DNA of 64,000 nucleotides from CAYNNQ01 sp051748085 (GCA_051748085.1 JBNJHA010000002.1:25312-89311), one strand, 5' to 3'; positions 35,280 to 43,873 are shown, counted from the stretch's first letter. The notes: generated by a model from the letters alone, not told the origin. Made by a program: numbers and translations.

Positions 35280-36189
35280 CTCTTTTCTCCCAGCTGTTTG
35301 TCGTCTTCCGATACAAGCCTTCATTTTTGGGCACCGCACCGCGCACGCGGCAAATTTCCGCTGCAAAATCAACCGCGTTACGCAGCGCGTCCTTCATTTC
35401 CGATTTTTTTAAAATATTTAAGATCATAACCGCGGCAAAAGCATCTCCGGCGCCAACACTGTCCGTAAAATCTTTGACCTCCGGCGCGCGGCGTTTCTCC
35501 TCTTCTCCGTTTTCCTTAACAGCCAGTGCTCCCTTGTTACCCATGGTGACTACAAGACTGCGCAGATTAAATCTTTTAAGTATCATCTTAATCTTTTCGG
35601 ACAAATCTTTAACTTGCACGTTTTCCCCGCTGACAACCTTTAGCTCCTCCAGGTTCAATTTCAAATGCGTGATTTTTTCAAGCAAACTGTTTATACAATC
35701 TTTTGTCCACCATGGCGGCCGCAAATTCAGATCACAAAAATTTTCAGTTTTCATCTGTAAATAATCCTCGAGGGTCTCCCGGGAAACGGGATGTCGTGCG
35801 GCAAGACTGCCATGATAGAACATGCCGCCTTTTGCCAACCGGTCCCTTATTGACGCGTCCTTTTCAATGTAGTCCCAGGCGGTGTTTTTCTTGATCGTAT
35901 AACTCGGCTCATTATCTTTTATTTCAACTTCCACTCTGCCGGTCGGATATTTTGCATCTATTTGCATTCCACTCTGATCCAGCTCCCGCCTGTTCATTTC
36001 ATGGATAACTTTTTTACCCAGCCTGTCGTTTCCAATGCGCGAAATCAGCATCGGGTTCAGACCGAACCCCTTGAGATGGCAGGCAACATTGAACGGCGCC
36101 CCGCCGATTACAGAATTGCCGTTCGGGAAGACATCAAAGAGCACCTCTCCAAAAACAACTACCTTCTTATCCGTGTCAGTATATCTCAT
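35266..36189 (-). CDS. PfkB-family fructokinase
   Basis: 307 residues from the ATG at 36189, which has GGAGGCGGC just upstream. PfkB motifs are FGEVLFDVFPNGNSVIGGAPFNVA near the N-terminus and DSVGAGDAFAAVMI near the C-terminus, the latter carrying the catalytic Asp. The sugar loop (CHLKGFGLNPMLISRIG) suits fructokinase. Together with sucrose synthase it recycles fructose to fructose-6-phosphate. It is the first gene of the sucrose operon and overlaps the SPS gene by 14 bases. Confidence 0.9.
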   Translation of the reverse strand: MRYTDTDKKVVVFGEVLFDVFPNGNSVIGGAPFNVACHLKGFGLNPMLISRIGNDRLGKKVIHEMNRRELDQSGMQIDAKYPTGRVEVEIKDNEPSYTIKKNTAWDYIEKDASIRDRLAKGGMFYHGSLAARHPVSRETLEDYLQMKTENFCDLNLRPPWWTKDCINSLLEKITHLKLNLEELKVVSGENVQVKDLSEKIKMILKRFNLRSLVVTMGNKGALAVKENGEEEKRRAPEVKDFTDSVGAGDAFAAVMILNILKKSEMKDALRNAVDFAAEICRVRGAVPKNEGLYRKTTNSWEKRDGSG

Positions 36190-36478
36190 GCCGCCTCCAT
36201 AAATTTGCTGAACAGTTAGCAAATTCCTAGCATTTTTGCATTTGACTTGCCAGTTTAAGACTTTTTCGCCCGGCATCAAAAATTGACCTCAGCCCTGTCT
36301 TCGTCTCTAATTCAAATTATTTTGAATGCCAATTATATGAAATAATTTATTTTTTTCTTATTCACGCTTTTTCAAAATTTCATTTCCAATCACCACTTTT
36401 CAAAATTTCCTTTTTAGCCTATCATGTTTTACACTTCATTCCAACTTTAGCCAGCGTAAATAAAATAAAGTTAATTTC
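36190..36478. promoter_or_regulatory. AT-rich divergent control region (sucrose operon / pyrB)
   Basis: 289 bases with no ORF. It contains a perfect palindromic arm pair ATTCAAA/TTTGAAT around TTAT (36310-36327). It also has a 13-bp direct repeat, TTTTCAAAATTTC, at 36369-36381 and 36397-36409, spaced 28 bases start to start. These could be operator sites for either side. No consensus promoter was assigned with confidence. Confidence 0.4.
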
Positions 36479-37444
36479 ATGCTTTGGCCGCACAAACATA
36501 TCCTTGACATTGCTCAATTCAAGCTTGAGGAAATTAACTATCTTTTTTCTCTGGCTGAAAATTTTTTCGAAATCAATTCCCGGCAAATCAAGAAAGTGCC
36601 CGTGTTAAAGGGCAAGAGCGTGGTTTTATTTTTTGCCGAACCCTCAACTCGGACCAAGACCTCTTTTGACATGGCCGCGAAACGTTTATCCGCGGACACT
36701 TTTTCCCTTTCTGCCAGTTCCAGCAGCCTGAAAAAAGGCGAAACCCTGAAGGATACCGCCTTGACCCTGCGGGCTATGAATCCGGACGCGATAGTTTTGC
36801 GCCATTCGCAAAGCGGAGCTTCCAGCTTTTTGAGCCGACATCTGGACATCAGCATTTTAAATGCCGGAGACGGCTGGCATGCCCATCCAACACAGGCCCT
36901 TTTGGATGCATTCAGTCTCTACCGTCATTGGTCGACTTTCCAGGGCAAGACCGTTTTATTTATTGGAGACATAGCCCACAGCAGGGTGGCCAGGTCCGGC
37001 ATAGCTTTGTTTTCATTGCTTGGAGCCAGTATCCGGGTTTGTGCCCCGAGAACCCTGCTGCCCCCGGATATGGAAAATTATCCGGTCCGGATTTTTTCGA
37101 ATTTGAACAGCGCCTGCCGTGATATTGATGCGGTGATCTGCCTCCGCTTACAACTCGAACGTCAGGCGGCCGGTCTTTTTCCTGATTTTCGCGAATACGC
37201 GCAAAATTTTTGTTTAACCGGCAAACATCTGCAATCAGCAAACCCAAAAGCTCTTTTGCTGCATCCCGGTCCCATGAACCGTGGAATAGAGATTGAGTCC
37301 GCGCTTGCGGACAGTTCGGAAAGCATCATTCTGGATCAGGTTGCTTCCGGTGTCGCCATGCGCATGACATTACTTTATCTTTTGCTGGCAGGTCCCAAAA
37401 ATGAGATGGAGGAGAAAAATAATGTCCACCACTCTGATCCGTAA
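36479..37444 (+). CDS. pyrB: Aspartate carbamoyltransferase catalytic subunit
   Basis: 321 residues. The carbamoyl-phosphate loop STRTKTSF is at residues 56-63. The second-substrate signatures are LRHSQSGASSFLSRH, GDGWHAHPTQALLDAFSL and LLHPGPMNRGIEI near the C-terminus. It commits carbamoyl phosphate to pyrimidine synthesis. No pyrI is adjacent, consistent with the type that pairs with PyrC. It overlaps pyrC by 23 bases. Confidence 0.96.
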   Translation: MLWPHKHILDIAQFKLEEINYLFSLAENFFEINSRQIKKVPVLKGKSVVLFFAEPSTRTKTSFDMAAKRLSADTFSLSASSSSLKKGETLKDTALTLRAMNPDAIVLRHSQSGASSFLSRHLDISILNAGDGWHAHPTQALLDAFSLYRHWSTFQGKTVLFIGDIAHSRVARSGIALFSLLGASIRVCAPRTLLPPDMENYPVRIFSNLNSACRDIDAVICLRLQLERQAAGLFPDFREYAQNFCLTGKHLQSANPKALLLHPGPMNRGIEIESALADSSESIILDQVASGVAMRMTLLYLLLAGPKNEMEEKNNVHHSDP

Positions 37445-38687
37445 TATTAATTATTTTGGTCAGACCGGCGATCTGCTGCTTAAGGACTCATTGCTCGAAG
37501 CCTTTTTTCCGGGTGGATCCGACATCTCTGCGGATGTCGCCTTTGCTGGAAACAACTGCATGGCAATCCCCAGTTTGATTGATGCCCACGTACATTTCAG
37601 GGAGCCTGGTCATGAGTATAAAGAAGAAATATCCACTGGCCTCAGGGCGGCCATTGGCGGCGGCTTTGGCCATGTTCTGAATATGGCCAACACTTCTCCG
37701 GTAAATGACAATGCGGCAGTAACCCGCTTTATGCTCGACAAGTCCCTTGGGTCCTGTCCCAAAGGACCACGTCTGCATCCGGTAGGGGCCTTGACCAAAA
37801 ACCTGGCCGGACAGGAACTTGCCCCGATGGCTGAATTGGCGGACGCAGGCTGTGTGGCATTCTCCAATGACGGGCAACCGGTGTCAAACGCGGCTGTATT
37901 CAGACGGGCGGTTGAATATGCGGCCGATTTGCAGCGCCTGGTTATAGATCATTGTGAAGATCCGGATTTGAGCGCGGACTCGTGCATGAACGAAGGGCGC
38001 GTCTCCAGCAAGCTCGGGCTTCCCGGTTCACCAATAGTCGCTGAATCACTTCAGGTGGCCCGTGATATATTGCTTGCCCAATATCTTGATATTCCAATTC
38101 ACCTTGCGCATATAAGCTGCCGGCAATCCGTTGAGATGATAGATTGGGCCAAAAAAAAATCCATACCGGTCAGCGCCGAAACCTGTCCGCATTATCTTTT
38201 TCTTGAGCAGGACGCGATTGGTGACTACAATACACTGGCCAAGGTCAATCCACCCCTGCGAACCGAAGATGATGTCCTGGCCTTGAGACAGGCTGTGCGC
38301 ACTGGAACGATCGACATTATAACCAGTGACCATGCTCCGCACGCTGACTTTGAAAAGGATCAGCCCTTTTCATCCGCTCCTTTTGGAATATCCGGTCTGG
38401 ACACCTCTTTTTCCCTGATTTTCTCACTTTGCAACGACAATTTTACCATTCAGGATATTCTGCGTCTATGTTTACGCAGGCCGGCGGAAATCTATAATCT
38501 CGAATATTCAACTCTTGAGATTGGCCAACCGGCTGATTTCTTTCTTTTTGATCCTGCAAAAAGATGGATTGTTGCTCCGGAAAGCATGCTTTCCCGGGGC
38601 AAAAATTCTCCCTGGCTTGGTCAGCAGTTGACCGGCAGGGTCTTATATCACTTTATCGGAGGCGAACTTGTCTTCAGCAGAGAATAA
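37422..38687 (+). CDS. pyrC: Dihydroorotase (class I / PyrC-AllB-like)
   Basis: 421 residues from the ATG at 37422 (GGAGG upstream, inside the pyrB end). Zinc ligands of the amidohydrolase fold are visible in DAHVHFREPG (His56, His58), VIDHCED, HLAHISCRQS and TSDHAPHADFEK. These place it with class I dihydroorotases. It follows pyrB with overlapping reading frames, so the two are co-translated. It also overlaps the next gene by 20 bases. Confidence 0.94.
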   Translation: MSTTLIRNINYFGQTGDLLLKDSLLEAFFPGGSDISADVAFAGNNCMAIPSLIDAHVHFREPGHEYKEEISTGLRAAIGGGFGHVLNMANTSPVNDNAAVTRFMLDKSLGSCPKGPRLHPVGALTKNLAGQELAPMAELADAGCVAFSNDGQPVSNAAVFRRAVEYAADLQRLVIDHCEDPDLSADSCMNEGRVSSKLGLPGSPIVAESLQVARDILLAQYLDIPIHLAHISCRQSVEMIDWAKKKSIPVSAETCPHYLFLEQDAIGDYNTLAKVNPPLRTEDDVLALRQAVRTGTIDIITSDHAPHADFEKDQPFSSAPFGISGLDTSFSLIFSLCNDNFTIQDILRLCLRRPAEIYNLEYSTLEIGQPADFFLFDPAKRWIVAPESMLSRGKNSPWLGQQLTGRVLYHFIGGELVFSRE

Positions 38688-40062
38688 CGCCCGGCCAAAC
38701 ATTCTGATTACCGATGATGATTTTAGCCTCCGGGAAGTCCTTGATATTTCGCTGACCAATACCGGTTACAATGTTTTCGCCGCCGCGGACACTGAACAGT
38801 CATTAAAATTTTTGTCCTCAGAACGTATTAACTTGGTGCTGCTTGATTTAAAACTCGGCAACGAAAACGGACTTGATCTTCTGCGCCTTATTAGAAGCCA
38901 ATATCCTGATATTCCTGTGCTTATGATCACTGCCTTTTCCGAAACGGAAAGCGCTGTCGAAGCCATGAAGCTCGGAGCCAGCGACTTTATCAGCAAGCCC
39001 TTTGACCTGGATAATTTTCTGCAAATTGTGCAGCATACTCTGGAAACAGACGATGCCGGTGAAAAAATACCGTACTTAACCGCTCGGGAAAGGGGCTATT
39101 TCGGGAATATAATCGGCGGCAGCAATTGCATGCAAAAGGTATTCAAAATGGTCAAAAGGGTGGCCAAAACTAACATAAACATTTTGATCGGCGGCGAATC
39201 AGGAACGGGCAAGGAGCTTATCGCCAGAGCCATACACAACGAAAGTGATCGTAGCGAACAACCTTTTGTGCCCATAAATTGTGGCGGGATTCCGGAAACC
39301 TTGTTTGAAAGCGAATTGTTCGGCTATAAAAAAGGGGCATTCACAGGGGCCGACAAAAGTAAGCAGGGCTATCTTGACCTGGCGGACAAGGGAACTCTTT
39401 TTCTGGACGAAGTGGCCGAGCTCGCGCCTCATTCGCAAGTCAAACTGCTCCGCTGCCTACAGGAAAGAACTTATGCGCCCCTGGGCAGCACGCTGGAAAA
39501 GACGGTAAGCGCACGATTTATCGCAGCTACCAATAAAAAAATGCAGGACATGCAAGGGGCTCAGTTTCGTGAGGATCTTTTTTACAGACTCAGCGGAGTA
39601 ATAATAAATATCCCGCCTCTGCGGGACCGGGGCGAGGATATTATGCATATCGCTTCCTACTTTCTGGAAAAAGCATCCCTCAGGCAGGAAAAAAATATAC
39701 ACGGCTTTTCCGATGAAGCGGCGCAAAAGCTCATGTCATTTTCCTTCCCTGGCAATGTACGCGAGCTTGAAAATCTAATTGAGCGAGCTGTGGCCCTTGA
39801 GCAAGGCGAGTTGATAACTCCGGACTCGGTTATAATTTACGAAACGCGGCAGTCAATTTTTTCCGCCCTGGACTTGGATGCAAAGAAGGTTATAAACGGC
39901 GAATTATCCCTTGACGAATATCTTTTGCATAAAGAAAAATGCATTTTGGAACAAGCACTGGAAAAGACAGCCGGACAAAAGACGGAAGCGGCCAGATTAA
40001 TCGGCTTGAATTTGCGTAAATTGCGTTACAGATTGCAGAAGGTTGGTCTGGATGCACAATAA
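38668..40062 (+). CDS. NtrC-type sigma-54 response regulator
   Basis: 464 residues. The receiver domain has the acidic pair in TDDDF, phospho-acceptor Asp60 in LVLLDLKLG, and Lys in FISKPFD. The AAA+ sigma-54 activator has Walker A GESGTGKE near 172, GAFTGA near 235 and Walker B GTLFLDEVAEL. A Fis-type HTH covers the last 45 residues. The TTG start at 38668 has GGAGG six bases upstream and lies inside pyrC. Its histidine kinase partner is not in the window. Confidence 0.93.
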   Translation: MSSAENNARPNILITDDDFSLREVLDISLTNTGYNVFAAADTEQSLKFLSSERINLVLLDLKLGNENGLDLLRLIRSQYPDIPVLMITAFSETESAVEAMKLGASDFISKPFDLDNFLQIVQHTLETDDAGEKIPYLTARERGYFGNIIGGSNCMQKVFKMVKRVAKTNINILIGGESGTGKELIARAIHNESDRSEQPFVPINCGGIPETLFESELFGYKKGAFTGADKSKQGYLDLADKGTLFLDEVAELAPHSQVKLLRCLQERTYAPLGSTLEKTVSARFIAATNKKMQDMQGAQFREDLFYRLSGVIINIPPLRDRGEDIMHIASYFLEKASLRQEKNIHGFSDEAAQKLMSFSFPGNVRELENLIERAVALEQGELITPDSVIIYETRQSIFSALDLDAKKVINGELSLDEYLLHKEKCILEQALEKTAGQKTEAARLIGLNLRKLRYRLQKVGLDAQ

Positions 40063-40183
40063 ACAAACCGGATTTTGGCAGGGAGCCACAAGTGCAAAAG
40101 GTCGAAGTCGGGAGTTAAATGTACAGTTTAAATTTTGCAACTATTTGCTTTTACTTAAAACTTTAAACTTTCATCTTAACACT

Positions 40184-40210
40184 GCCTGCAAAAATTTATT
40201 TTTTGCAGGC
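40184..40210 (+). terminator. Hairpin after the pyr-regulator operon
   Basis: GCCTGCAAAAA and TTTTTGCAGGC form a perfect 11-bp stem around a 5-base loop, about 120 bases after the regulator stop. The stem includes its own A/T tracts. A weaker inverted repeat (AGTTTAAA/TTTAAACT, 40125-40169) precedes it. The rest of the 260-base gap before the slipin gene shows nothing recognised. Confidence 0.6.
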
Positions 40211-40322
40211 GCATCAGCGAAATAAACCCCGGACGCAACTATTCCTGGTACTGAAATAATATCCGCTTAATTTGTGAACTTAGAAAATTCGTCTATCTAT
40301 AATTTTTTGATAGGAGCTAGAT

Positions 40323-41066
40323 ATGATTGCAATAATTTTACCCATAGCACTGGTGGTTCTTTTTCTGGCCGCATCTTTGCGGGTCCTGAACGAATATGAG
40401 CGGGGCGTTATTTTTCGTCTGGGACGGGTTATCAAATCCAAAGGGCCAGGCCTTATCATTCTTATACCGGTCATAGATAAAATGGTAAAAATAAGTTTGC
40501 GCATTTACACCTTGGATGTTCCCCATCAGGATGTCATTACCCTGGACAATGTAAGCATTAGCGTGAACGCCGTGATTTACTACCGTGTCCTTGATCCGCA
40601 GAAATCGGTTCTGGAAGTAGAGGAGTATCATTTCGCCACCTCACAACTGGCGCAAACCACCCTGCGCAGTGTGTGCGGGGCTGCGGAATTGGACGAAATC
40701 CTGGCCCACAGAGACAAGTTGAATGCTAAAATTCAGTCAATCCTGGACGAACAAACCGATGCCTGGGGCATAAAAGTTTCCACGGTCGAACTTAAATACA
40801 TTGACCTGCCTCAGGAAATGCAGCGGGCTATGGCCAGGCAGGCTGAGGCCGAGCGTGAGCGGCGCGCAAAGGTTATCAATGCCGAAGGTGAGTACCAAGC
40901 CGCAAACAGACTCTCCGAAGCAGCGGAAATAATCGCTAAACATCCACAGGCGCTTCAGCTGCGATATTTGCAGACCATGCGTGAAATGACATCCGATAGT
41001 CAATCCAGCACGGTCATACCTATTCCCATAGACCTGCTTAAAGGTTTAAACCTTAACAATTATTAA
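40323..41066 (+). CDS. Slipin (stomatin/SPFH-family) membrane protein
   Basis: 247 residues. An N-terminal membrane-anchoring helix at about 2-22, then the SPFH domain (VLNEYERGVIFRLGRVIKSKGPGL, DVPHQDVITLDNVSISVNAVIYY), then a coiled-coil stretch with RQAEAERERRAKVINAEGEYQAA. Bacterial slipins organise membrane microdomains and are often paired with an NfeD protein or a protease; no NfeD gene is next door here. The start has TAGGAGC upstream. Confidence 0.92.
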   Translation: MIAIILPIALVVLFLAASLRVLNEYERGVIFRLGRVIKSKGPGLIILIPVIDKMVKISLRIYTLDVPHQDVITLDNVSISVNAVIYYRVLDPQKSVLEVEEYHFATSQLAQTTLRSVCGAAELDEILAHRDKLNAKIQSILDEQTDAWGIKVSTVELKYIDLPQEMQRAMARQAEAERERRAKVINAEGEYQAANRLSEAAEIIAKHPQALQLRYLQTMREMTSDSQSSTVIPIPIDLLKGLNLNNY

Positions 41067-41080
41067 TACAGGAGCTTTTC

Positions 41081-42091
41081 TTGAAATATCTTGTTACCGG
41101 TGCTGCCGGCTTTATTGGCTTCCACCTGAGCCAGGCACTTCTGGCCAGGGGTGTTGATGTTGTCGGCCTGGACAATCTTAACGATTATTATTCTGTACAA
41201 TTAAAAAAAGACAGGCTTGGCCTGTTGCTAACACATCCCAATTTTACCTTTTCTTCTCTGGATTTAGCCGACTACAAAGGTCTTGAGGATTTGTTTAAAG
41301 CCGAAAAATTTACGCATGTTGTCAATTTGGCCGCTCAAGCCGGAGTCCGGTACAGCCTGATCAACCCCATGGCCTATGTAGACAGCAATATCACCGGGTT
41401 CACGCATATCCTGGAATGTTGCCGCCACTTTGCTGTACATCACCTGATATTTGCCTCCTCATCCTCTGTTTACGGACTTAACACCAAAATGCCTTTTTCC
41501 GTGCATGACAATGTCGATCACCCGATCAGCCTGTATGCCGCCAGCAAAAAATCAAACGAGCTGATGGCCCACACTTATGCTTATTTATATGGCTTGCCCT
41601 GTACCGGACTACGTTTTTTTACAGTTTACGGCCCCTGGGGCAGACCAGACATGGCACTTTTCCTTTTTACCCGGGCTATCCTTGAGGATAAGCCCATTGA
41701 TGTCTATAATAATGGTAATATGCGTAGAGACTTTACATACATCGACGACATCGTAAAAGGAGTCTACCTGGTGTCAAAAATCATTCCTTCTCCCAATCCC
41801 AATTGGAACAGCGAAGACCCGGACCCCGGCTCCGGAAAGGCTCCTTATAAAATATATAACATCGGCAACAACAATTCGGTATCATTGATGCATTTTATTC
41901 AGTGCATCGAGGACCAGCTGGGCAAAAAAGCACAAAAAAACTACCTGCCCCTGCAGCCTGGCGATGTCCCGGAGACATACGCCAATGTTGACGACCTTAT
42001 TCGAGATACCGGATATAAACCGGGCACCCCTGTCGAGGAAGGCATCGCCGCCTTTATTAAATGGTACAAGGAGTATCACAAAATCACTTAA
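41081..42091 (+). CDS. NAD-dependent UDP-sugar epimerase (UDP-glucuronate 4-epimerase type)
   Basis: 336 residues, extended SDR family. NAD motif TGAAGFIGF at about 6-14, FASSSSVYG, and the catalytic YAASKKSNE with Tyr and Lys spaced by three. LDNLNDYYSVQLKKDRL is characteristic of UDP-glucuronate 4-epimerases (CapI/LspL type). It supplies galacturonate-type sugars for LPS or capsule. The start is TTG, with AGGAG upstream. Confidence 0.87.
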   Translation: MKYLVTGAAGFIGFHLSQALLARGVDVVGLDNLNDYYSVQLKKDRLGLLLTHPNFTFSSLDLADYKGLEDLFKAEKFTHVVNLAAQAGVRYSLINPMAYVDSNITGFTHILECCRHFAVHHLIFASSSSVYGLNTKMPFSVHDNVDHPISLYAASKKSNELMAHTYAYLYGLPCTGLRFFTVYGPWGRPDMALFLFTRAILEDKPIDVYNNGNMRRDFTYIDDIVKGVYLVSKIIPSPNPNWNSEDPDPGSGKAPYKIYNIGNNNSVSLMHFIQCIEDQLGKKAQKNYLPLQPGDVPETYANVDDLIRDTGYKPGTPVEEGIAAFIKWYKEYHKIT

Positions 42092-42102
42092 CCCCGATCG
42101 TC

Positions 42103-42399
42103 ATGAACACAAAATTCCTGATGCAAAATCTTTCCCGAGTTTTTTGTCAAATTGAAAAAAGTGTCCACATAAACGAATTGCCATCTTTCAGCCTGACAAA
42201 GGAACTGCTTGATTACTCTTGGCAAATTTACCAGAACGCGCCTGAGGATTGGGAGCTTGAAGCCGAGGACTTCAACCACCTGGCCGATCAATTGCACAAG
42301 GCTGTCCTGAACAAAGATTTAAAATCCGCCATCCCCTTAATTCATTCCTTGAAAGAAGCACAACAATTTTGCCACGCTTCATTTTGTCGACATACTTAA
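42103..42399 (+). CDS. Small unknown protein ending inside the parS palindrome
   Basis: 98 residues from the ATG at 42103. It is mostly helical and acidic in the middle (NAPEDWELEAEDFNHLADQLHKAV), with a Cys/His-containing end (QFCHASFCRHT). I do not recognise a family. Its last codons and TAA lie in the left arm of the 58-bp palindrome that holds parS. It begins 11 bases after the epimerase stop, so co-transcription is likely. A start at 42061 inside the epimerase gene is possible but has no better support. Confidence 0.6.
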   Translation: MNTKFLMQNLSRVFCQIEKSVHINELPSFSLTKELLDYSWQIYQNAPEDWELEAEDFNHLADQLHKAVLNKDLKSAIPLIHSLKEAQQFCHASFCRHT

Positions 42400-42436
42400 T
42401 GTTTCACGTGAAACATTAAGTATGTCGACAAAATGA
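42379..42436. promoter_or_regulatory. parS: parS centromere site within a 58-bp perfect palindrome
   Basis: The core TGTTTCACGTGAAACA (42400-42415) is the canonical bacterial parS, bound by ParB. It is centred in a perfectly self-complementary stretch that extends 29 bases each way, far beyond the 16-bp core; the next outer bases no longer pair. It lies about 256 bases before parA. Its left arm encodes the end of the upstream small gene, and on RNA it would form a very strong hairpin. Confidence 0.95.
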
Positions 42437-42692
42437 TGCCAAGTTGCATTTAGGATAAAAAAAATATATCTGACAACTTGATTACGACAAAACATCTCCC
42501 GGGGCAAAAAATTCTATGTCTGGGGCAACTCTTCACCGGATTTTTGCATACATTTGCGACAAACCGCCCGATTTTCTTTTGCACTCTAAAAAGAAAAAAC
42601 CCGGACAGCGGGACTAAACACAAAAACAACTTCTTATACAAAAATTTTGGTGATCAGATACTGGCCGGGAAATAAAAGCGGAGGGAAGTAAC
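42437..42692. other. Gap between parS and parA
   Basis: About 256 bases with no credible ORF. Just before parA, at about 42629-42660, there is a stretch (AAAATTTTGGTGATCAGATAC) that resembles the right half of the 41-bp repeats. The left half is degenerate and no flanking duplication is seen. The parA promoter should lie here but was not identified. Confidence 0.35.
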
Positions 42693-43460
42693 TTGCCAAG
42701 AAGAATTGCAATAGCCAACCAGAAAGGCGGAGTGGGCAAAACTACTACCGCTATAAACCTTGCCGCGAGCCTGGCCATTATGGAAAAGAAGGTCCTGCTT
42801 GTCGACTGCGACCCGCAAGGAAACGCGACAAGCGGATTGGGCATTGAGCGCAACGATCTTTCCAAAAGTCTATATTCGGCCCTTATAAACCCTCAAGACA
42901 CATACAACCTTATTCACAGGACAAGCCTGGATTATTTACACCTTATACCATCCACACAGGATTTAGTCGGGGCTGAAATCGAATTAATTCACGAGAAGAA
43001 CAGAGAATACTTTTTGCGGGAATTAATGGATAATCTCGACCTTGCATACGATTTCGTGCTCTTTGATTGTCCACCTTCGATGGGGCTGATTACCATAAAC
43101 GCACTCTGCGCTACAGACGAACTGCTGGTGCCGTTACAATGCGAATACTACGCGCTTGAGGGCATTGCGCATCTCATGAATACTTTTGAACTGGTTCGAA
43201 ACGAACTGAACACAGGGACAAATCTGCTTGGTGTTTTGCTCACCATGTACGACAAAAGGAACAATTTGAGTCATCAGGTCGCGGCTGAAGTAAAGGGGTA
43301 TTTCAAGTCCAAGGTATTCCGGGAAATAATTCCGCGCAACGTTCGCTTGTCCGAAGCTCCCAGCCACGGCAAGCCGGTTATAGAATACGATGTTCGCTCA
43401 ACGGGCACAAAAGCATATCTGGATTTTGCCCGGGAAGTCATGACCAGAAGCGCGGCCTAA
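42693..43460 (+). CDS. parA: Chromosome-partitioning ATPase ParA/Soj
   Basis: 255 residues with the deviant Walker A KGGVGKTT at 11-18, LLVDCDPQGNATSGLG (Walker A') and FVLFDCPPSMG (Walker B). It lacks an N-terminal HTH, as in chromosomal type Ib ParA. The start is TTG with GGAGGG upstream. It acts with ParB at parS for origin segregation, suggesting the window is near the replication origin. The stop overlaps a convergent gene by four bases. Confidence 0.96.
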   Translation: MPRRIAIANQKGGVGKTTTAINLAASLAIMEKKVLLVDCDPQGNATSGLGIERNDLSKSLYSALINPQDTYNLIHRTSLDYLHLIPSTQDLVGAEIELIHEKNREYFLRELMDNLDLAYDFVLFDCPPSMGLITINALCATDELLVPLQCEYYALEGIAHLMNTFELVRNELNTGTNLLGVLLTMYDKRNNLSHQVAAEVKGYFKSKVFREIIPRNVRLSEAPSHGKPVIEYDVRSTGTKAYLDFAREVMTRSAA

Positions 43461-43873
43461 TCCGAATCGCGGTCCTGATAATCAAAATGCACACCGTCCT
43501 TGAAATGGCGTTTCAAAACTCGCGCGCCGCAAGCACAACAATGGAAGGCGACAAGCCCACCGATATTTGCGGCCTTGAGATAAAATTTGCGCGGCTCGTC
43601 AGCAACCCAGTCATCGGTGGAATTGCCGCATGCATTGCAGATTACGCCGTTTTCCTGCGGGTATCTGAAATCCCAGAATTGCAGAAAACGGTCCCAATCG
43701 TCGATCGGCTCGTTTTGCAAAACGCTTGACTGGTCCGCCTTATCCTCGTTGCCGGCATTAATTGCCGCGATATGCGGCTGAAGATCAAACTTGGCTCTTT
43801 CCCACAAGTCAGAGGAAAGTATAACACCTAAAAAATTATTTTCGGAATCATATAAATATTGAATAGGCTCCAA
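43457..43873 (-). CDS. Unknown zinc-ribbon-like protein between parA and parB
   Basis: 138 residues. The N-terminal part (IQYLYDSENNFLGVILSSDLWERAK) looks like a small alpha/beta module. The C-terminal half has two pairs, CNACGN and CCACGA, about 40 residues apart, consistent with a zinc ribbon. No family recognised. It is on the opposite strand to the par genes: its end overlaps the parA end by 4 bases and its start faces the parB start 96 bases away. ParB is therefore unlikely to be a simple continuation of the parA message without antisense to this gene. Confidence 0.7.
   Translation of the reverse strand: MEPIQYLYDSENNFLGVILSSDLWERAKFDLQPHIAAINAGNEDKADQSSVLQNEPIDDWDRFLQFWDFRYPQENGVICNACGNSTDDWVADEPRKFYLKAANIGGLVAFHCCACGARVLKRHFKDGVHFDYQDRDSD

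Noticed and set aside
40233..40256. A further copy of the 41-bp repeat (CAACTATTC near 40238)
   Set aside because: Only nine bases match the start; the TTTGG half and flanking duplication are absent.
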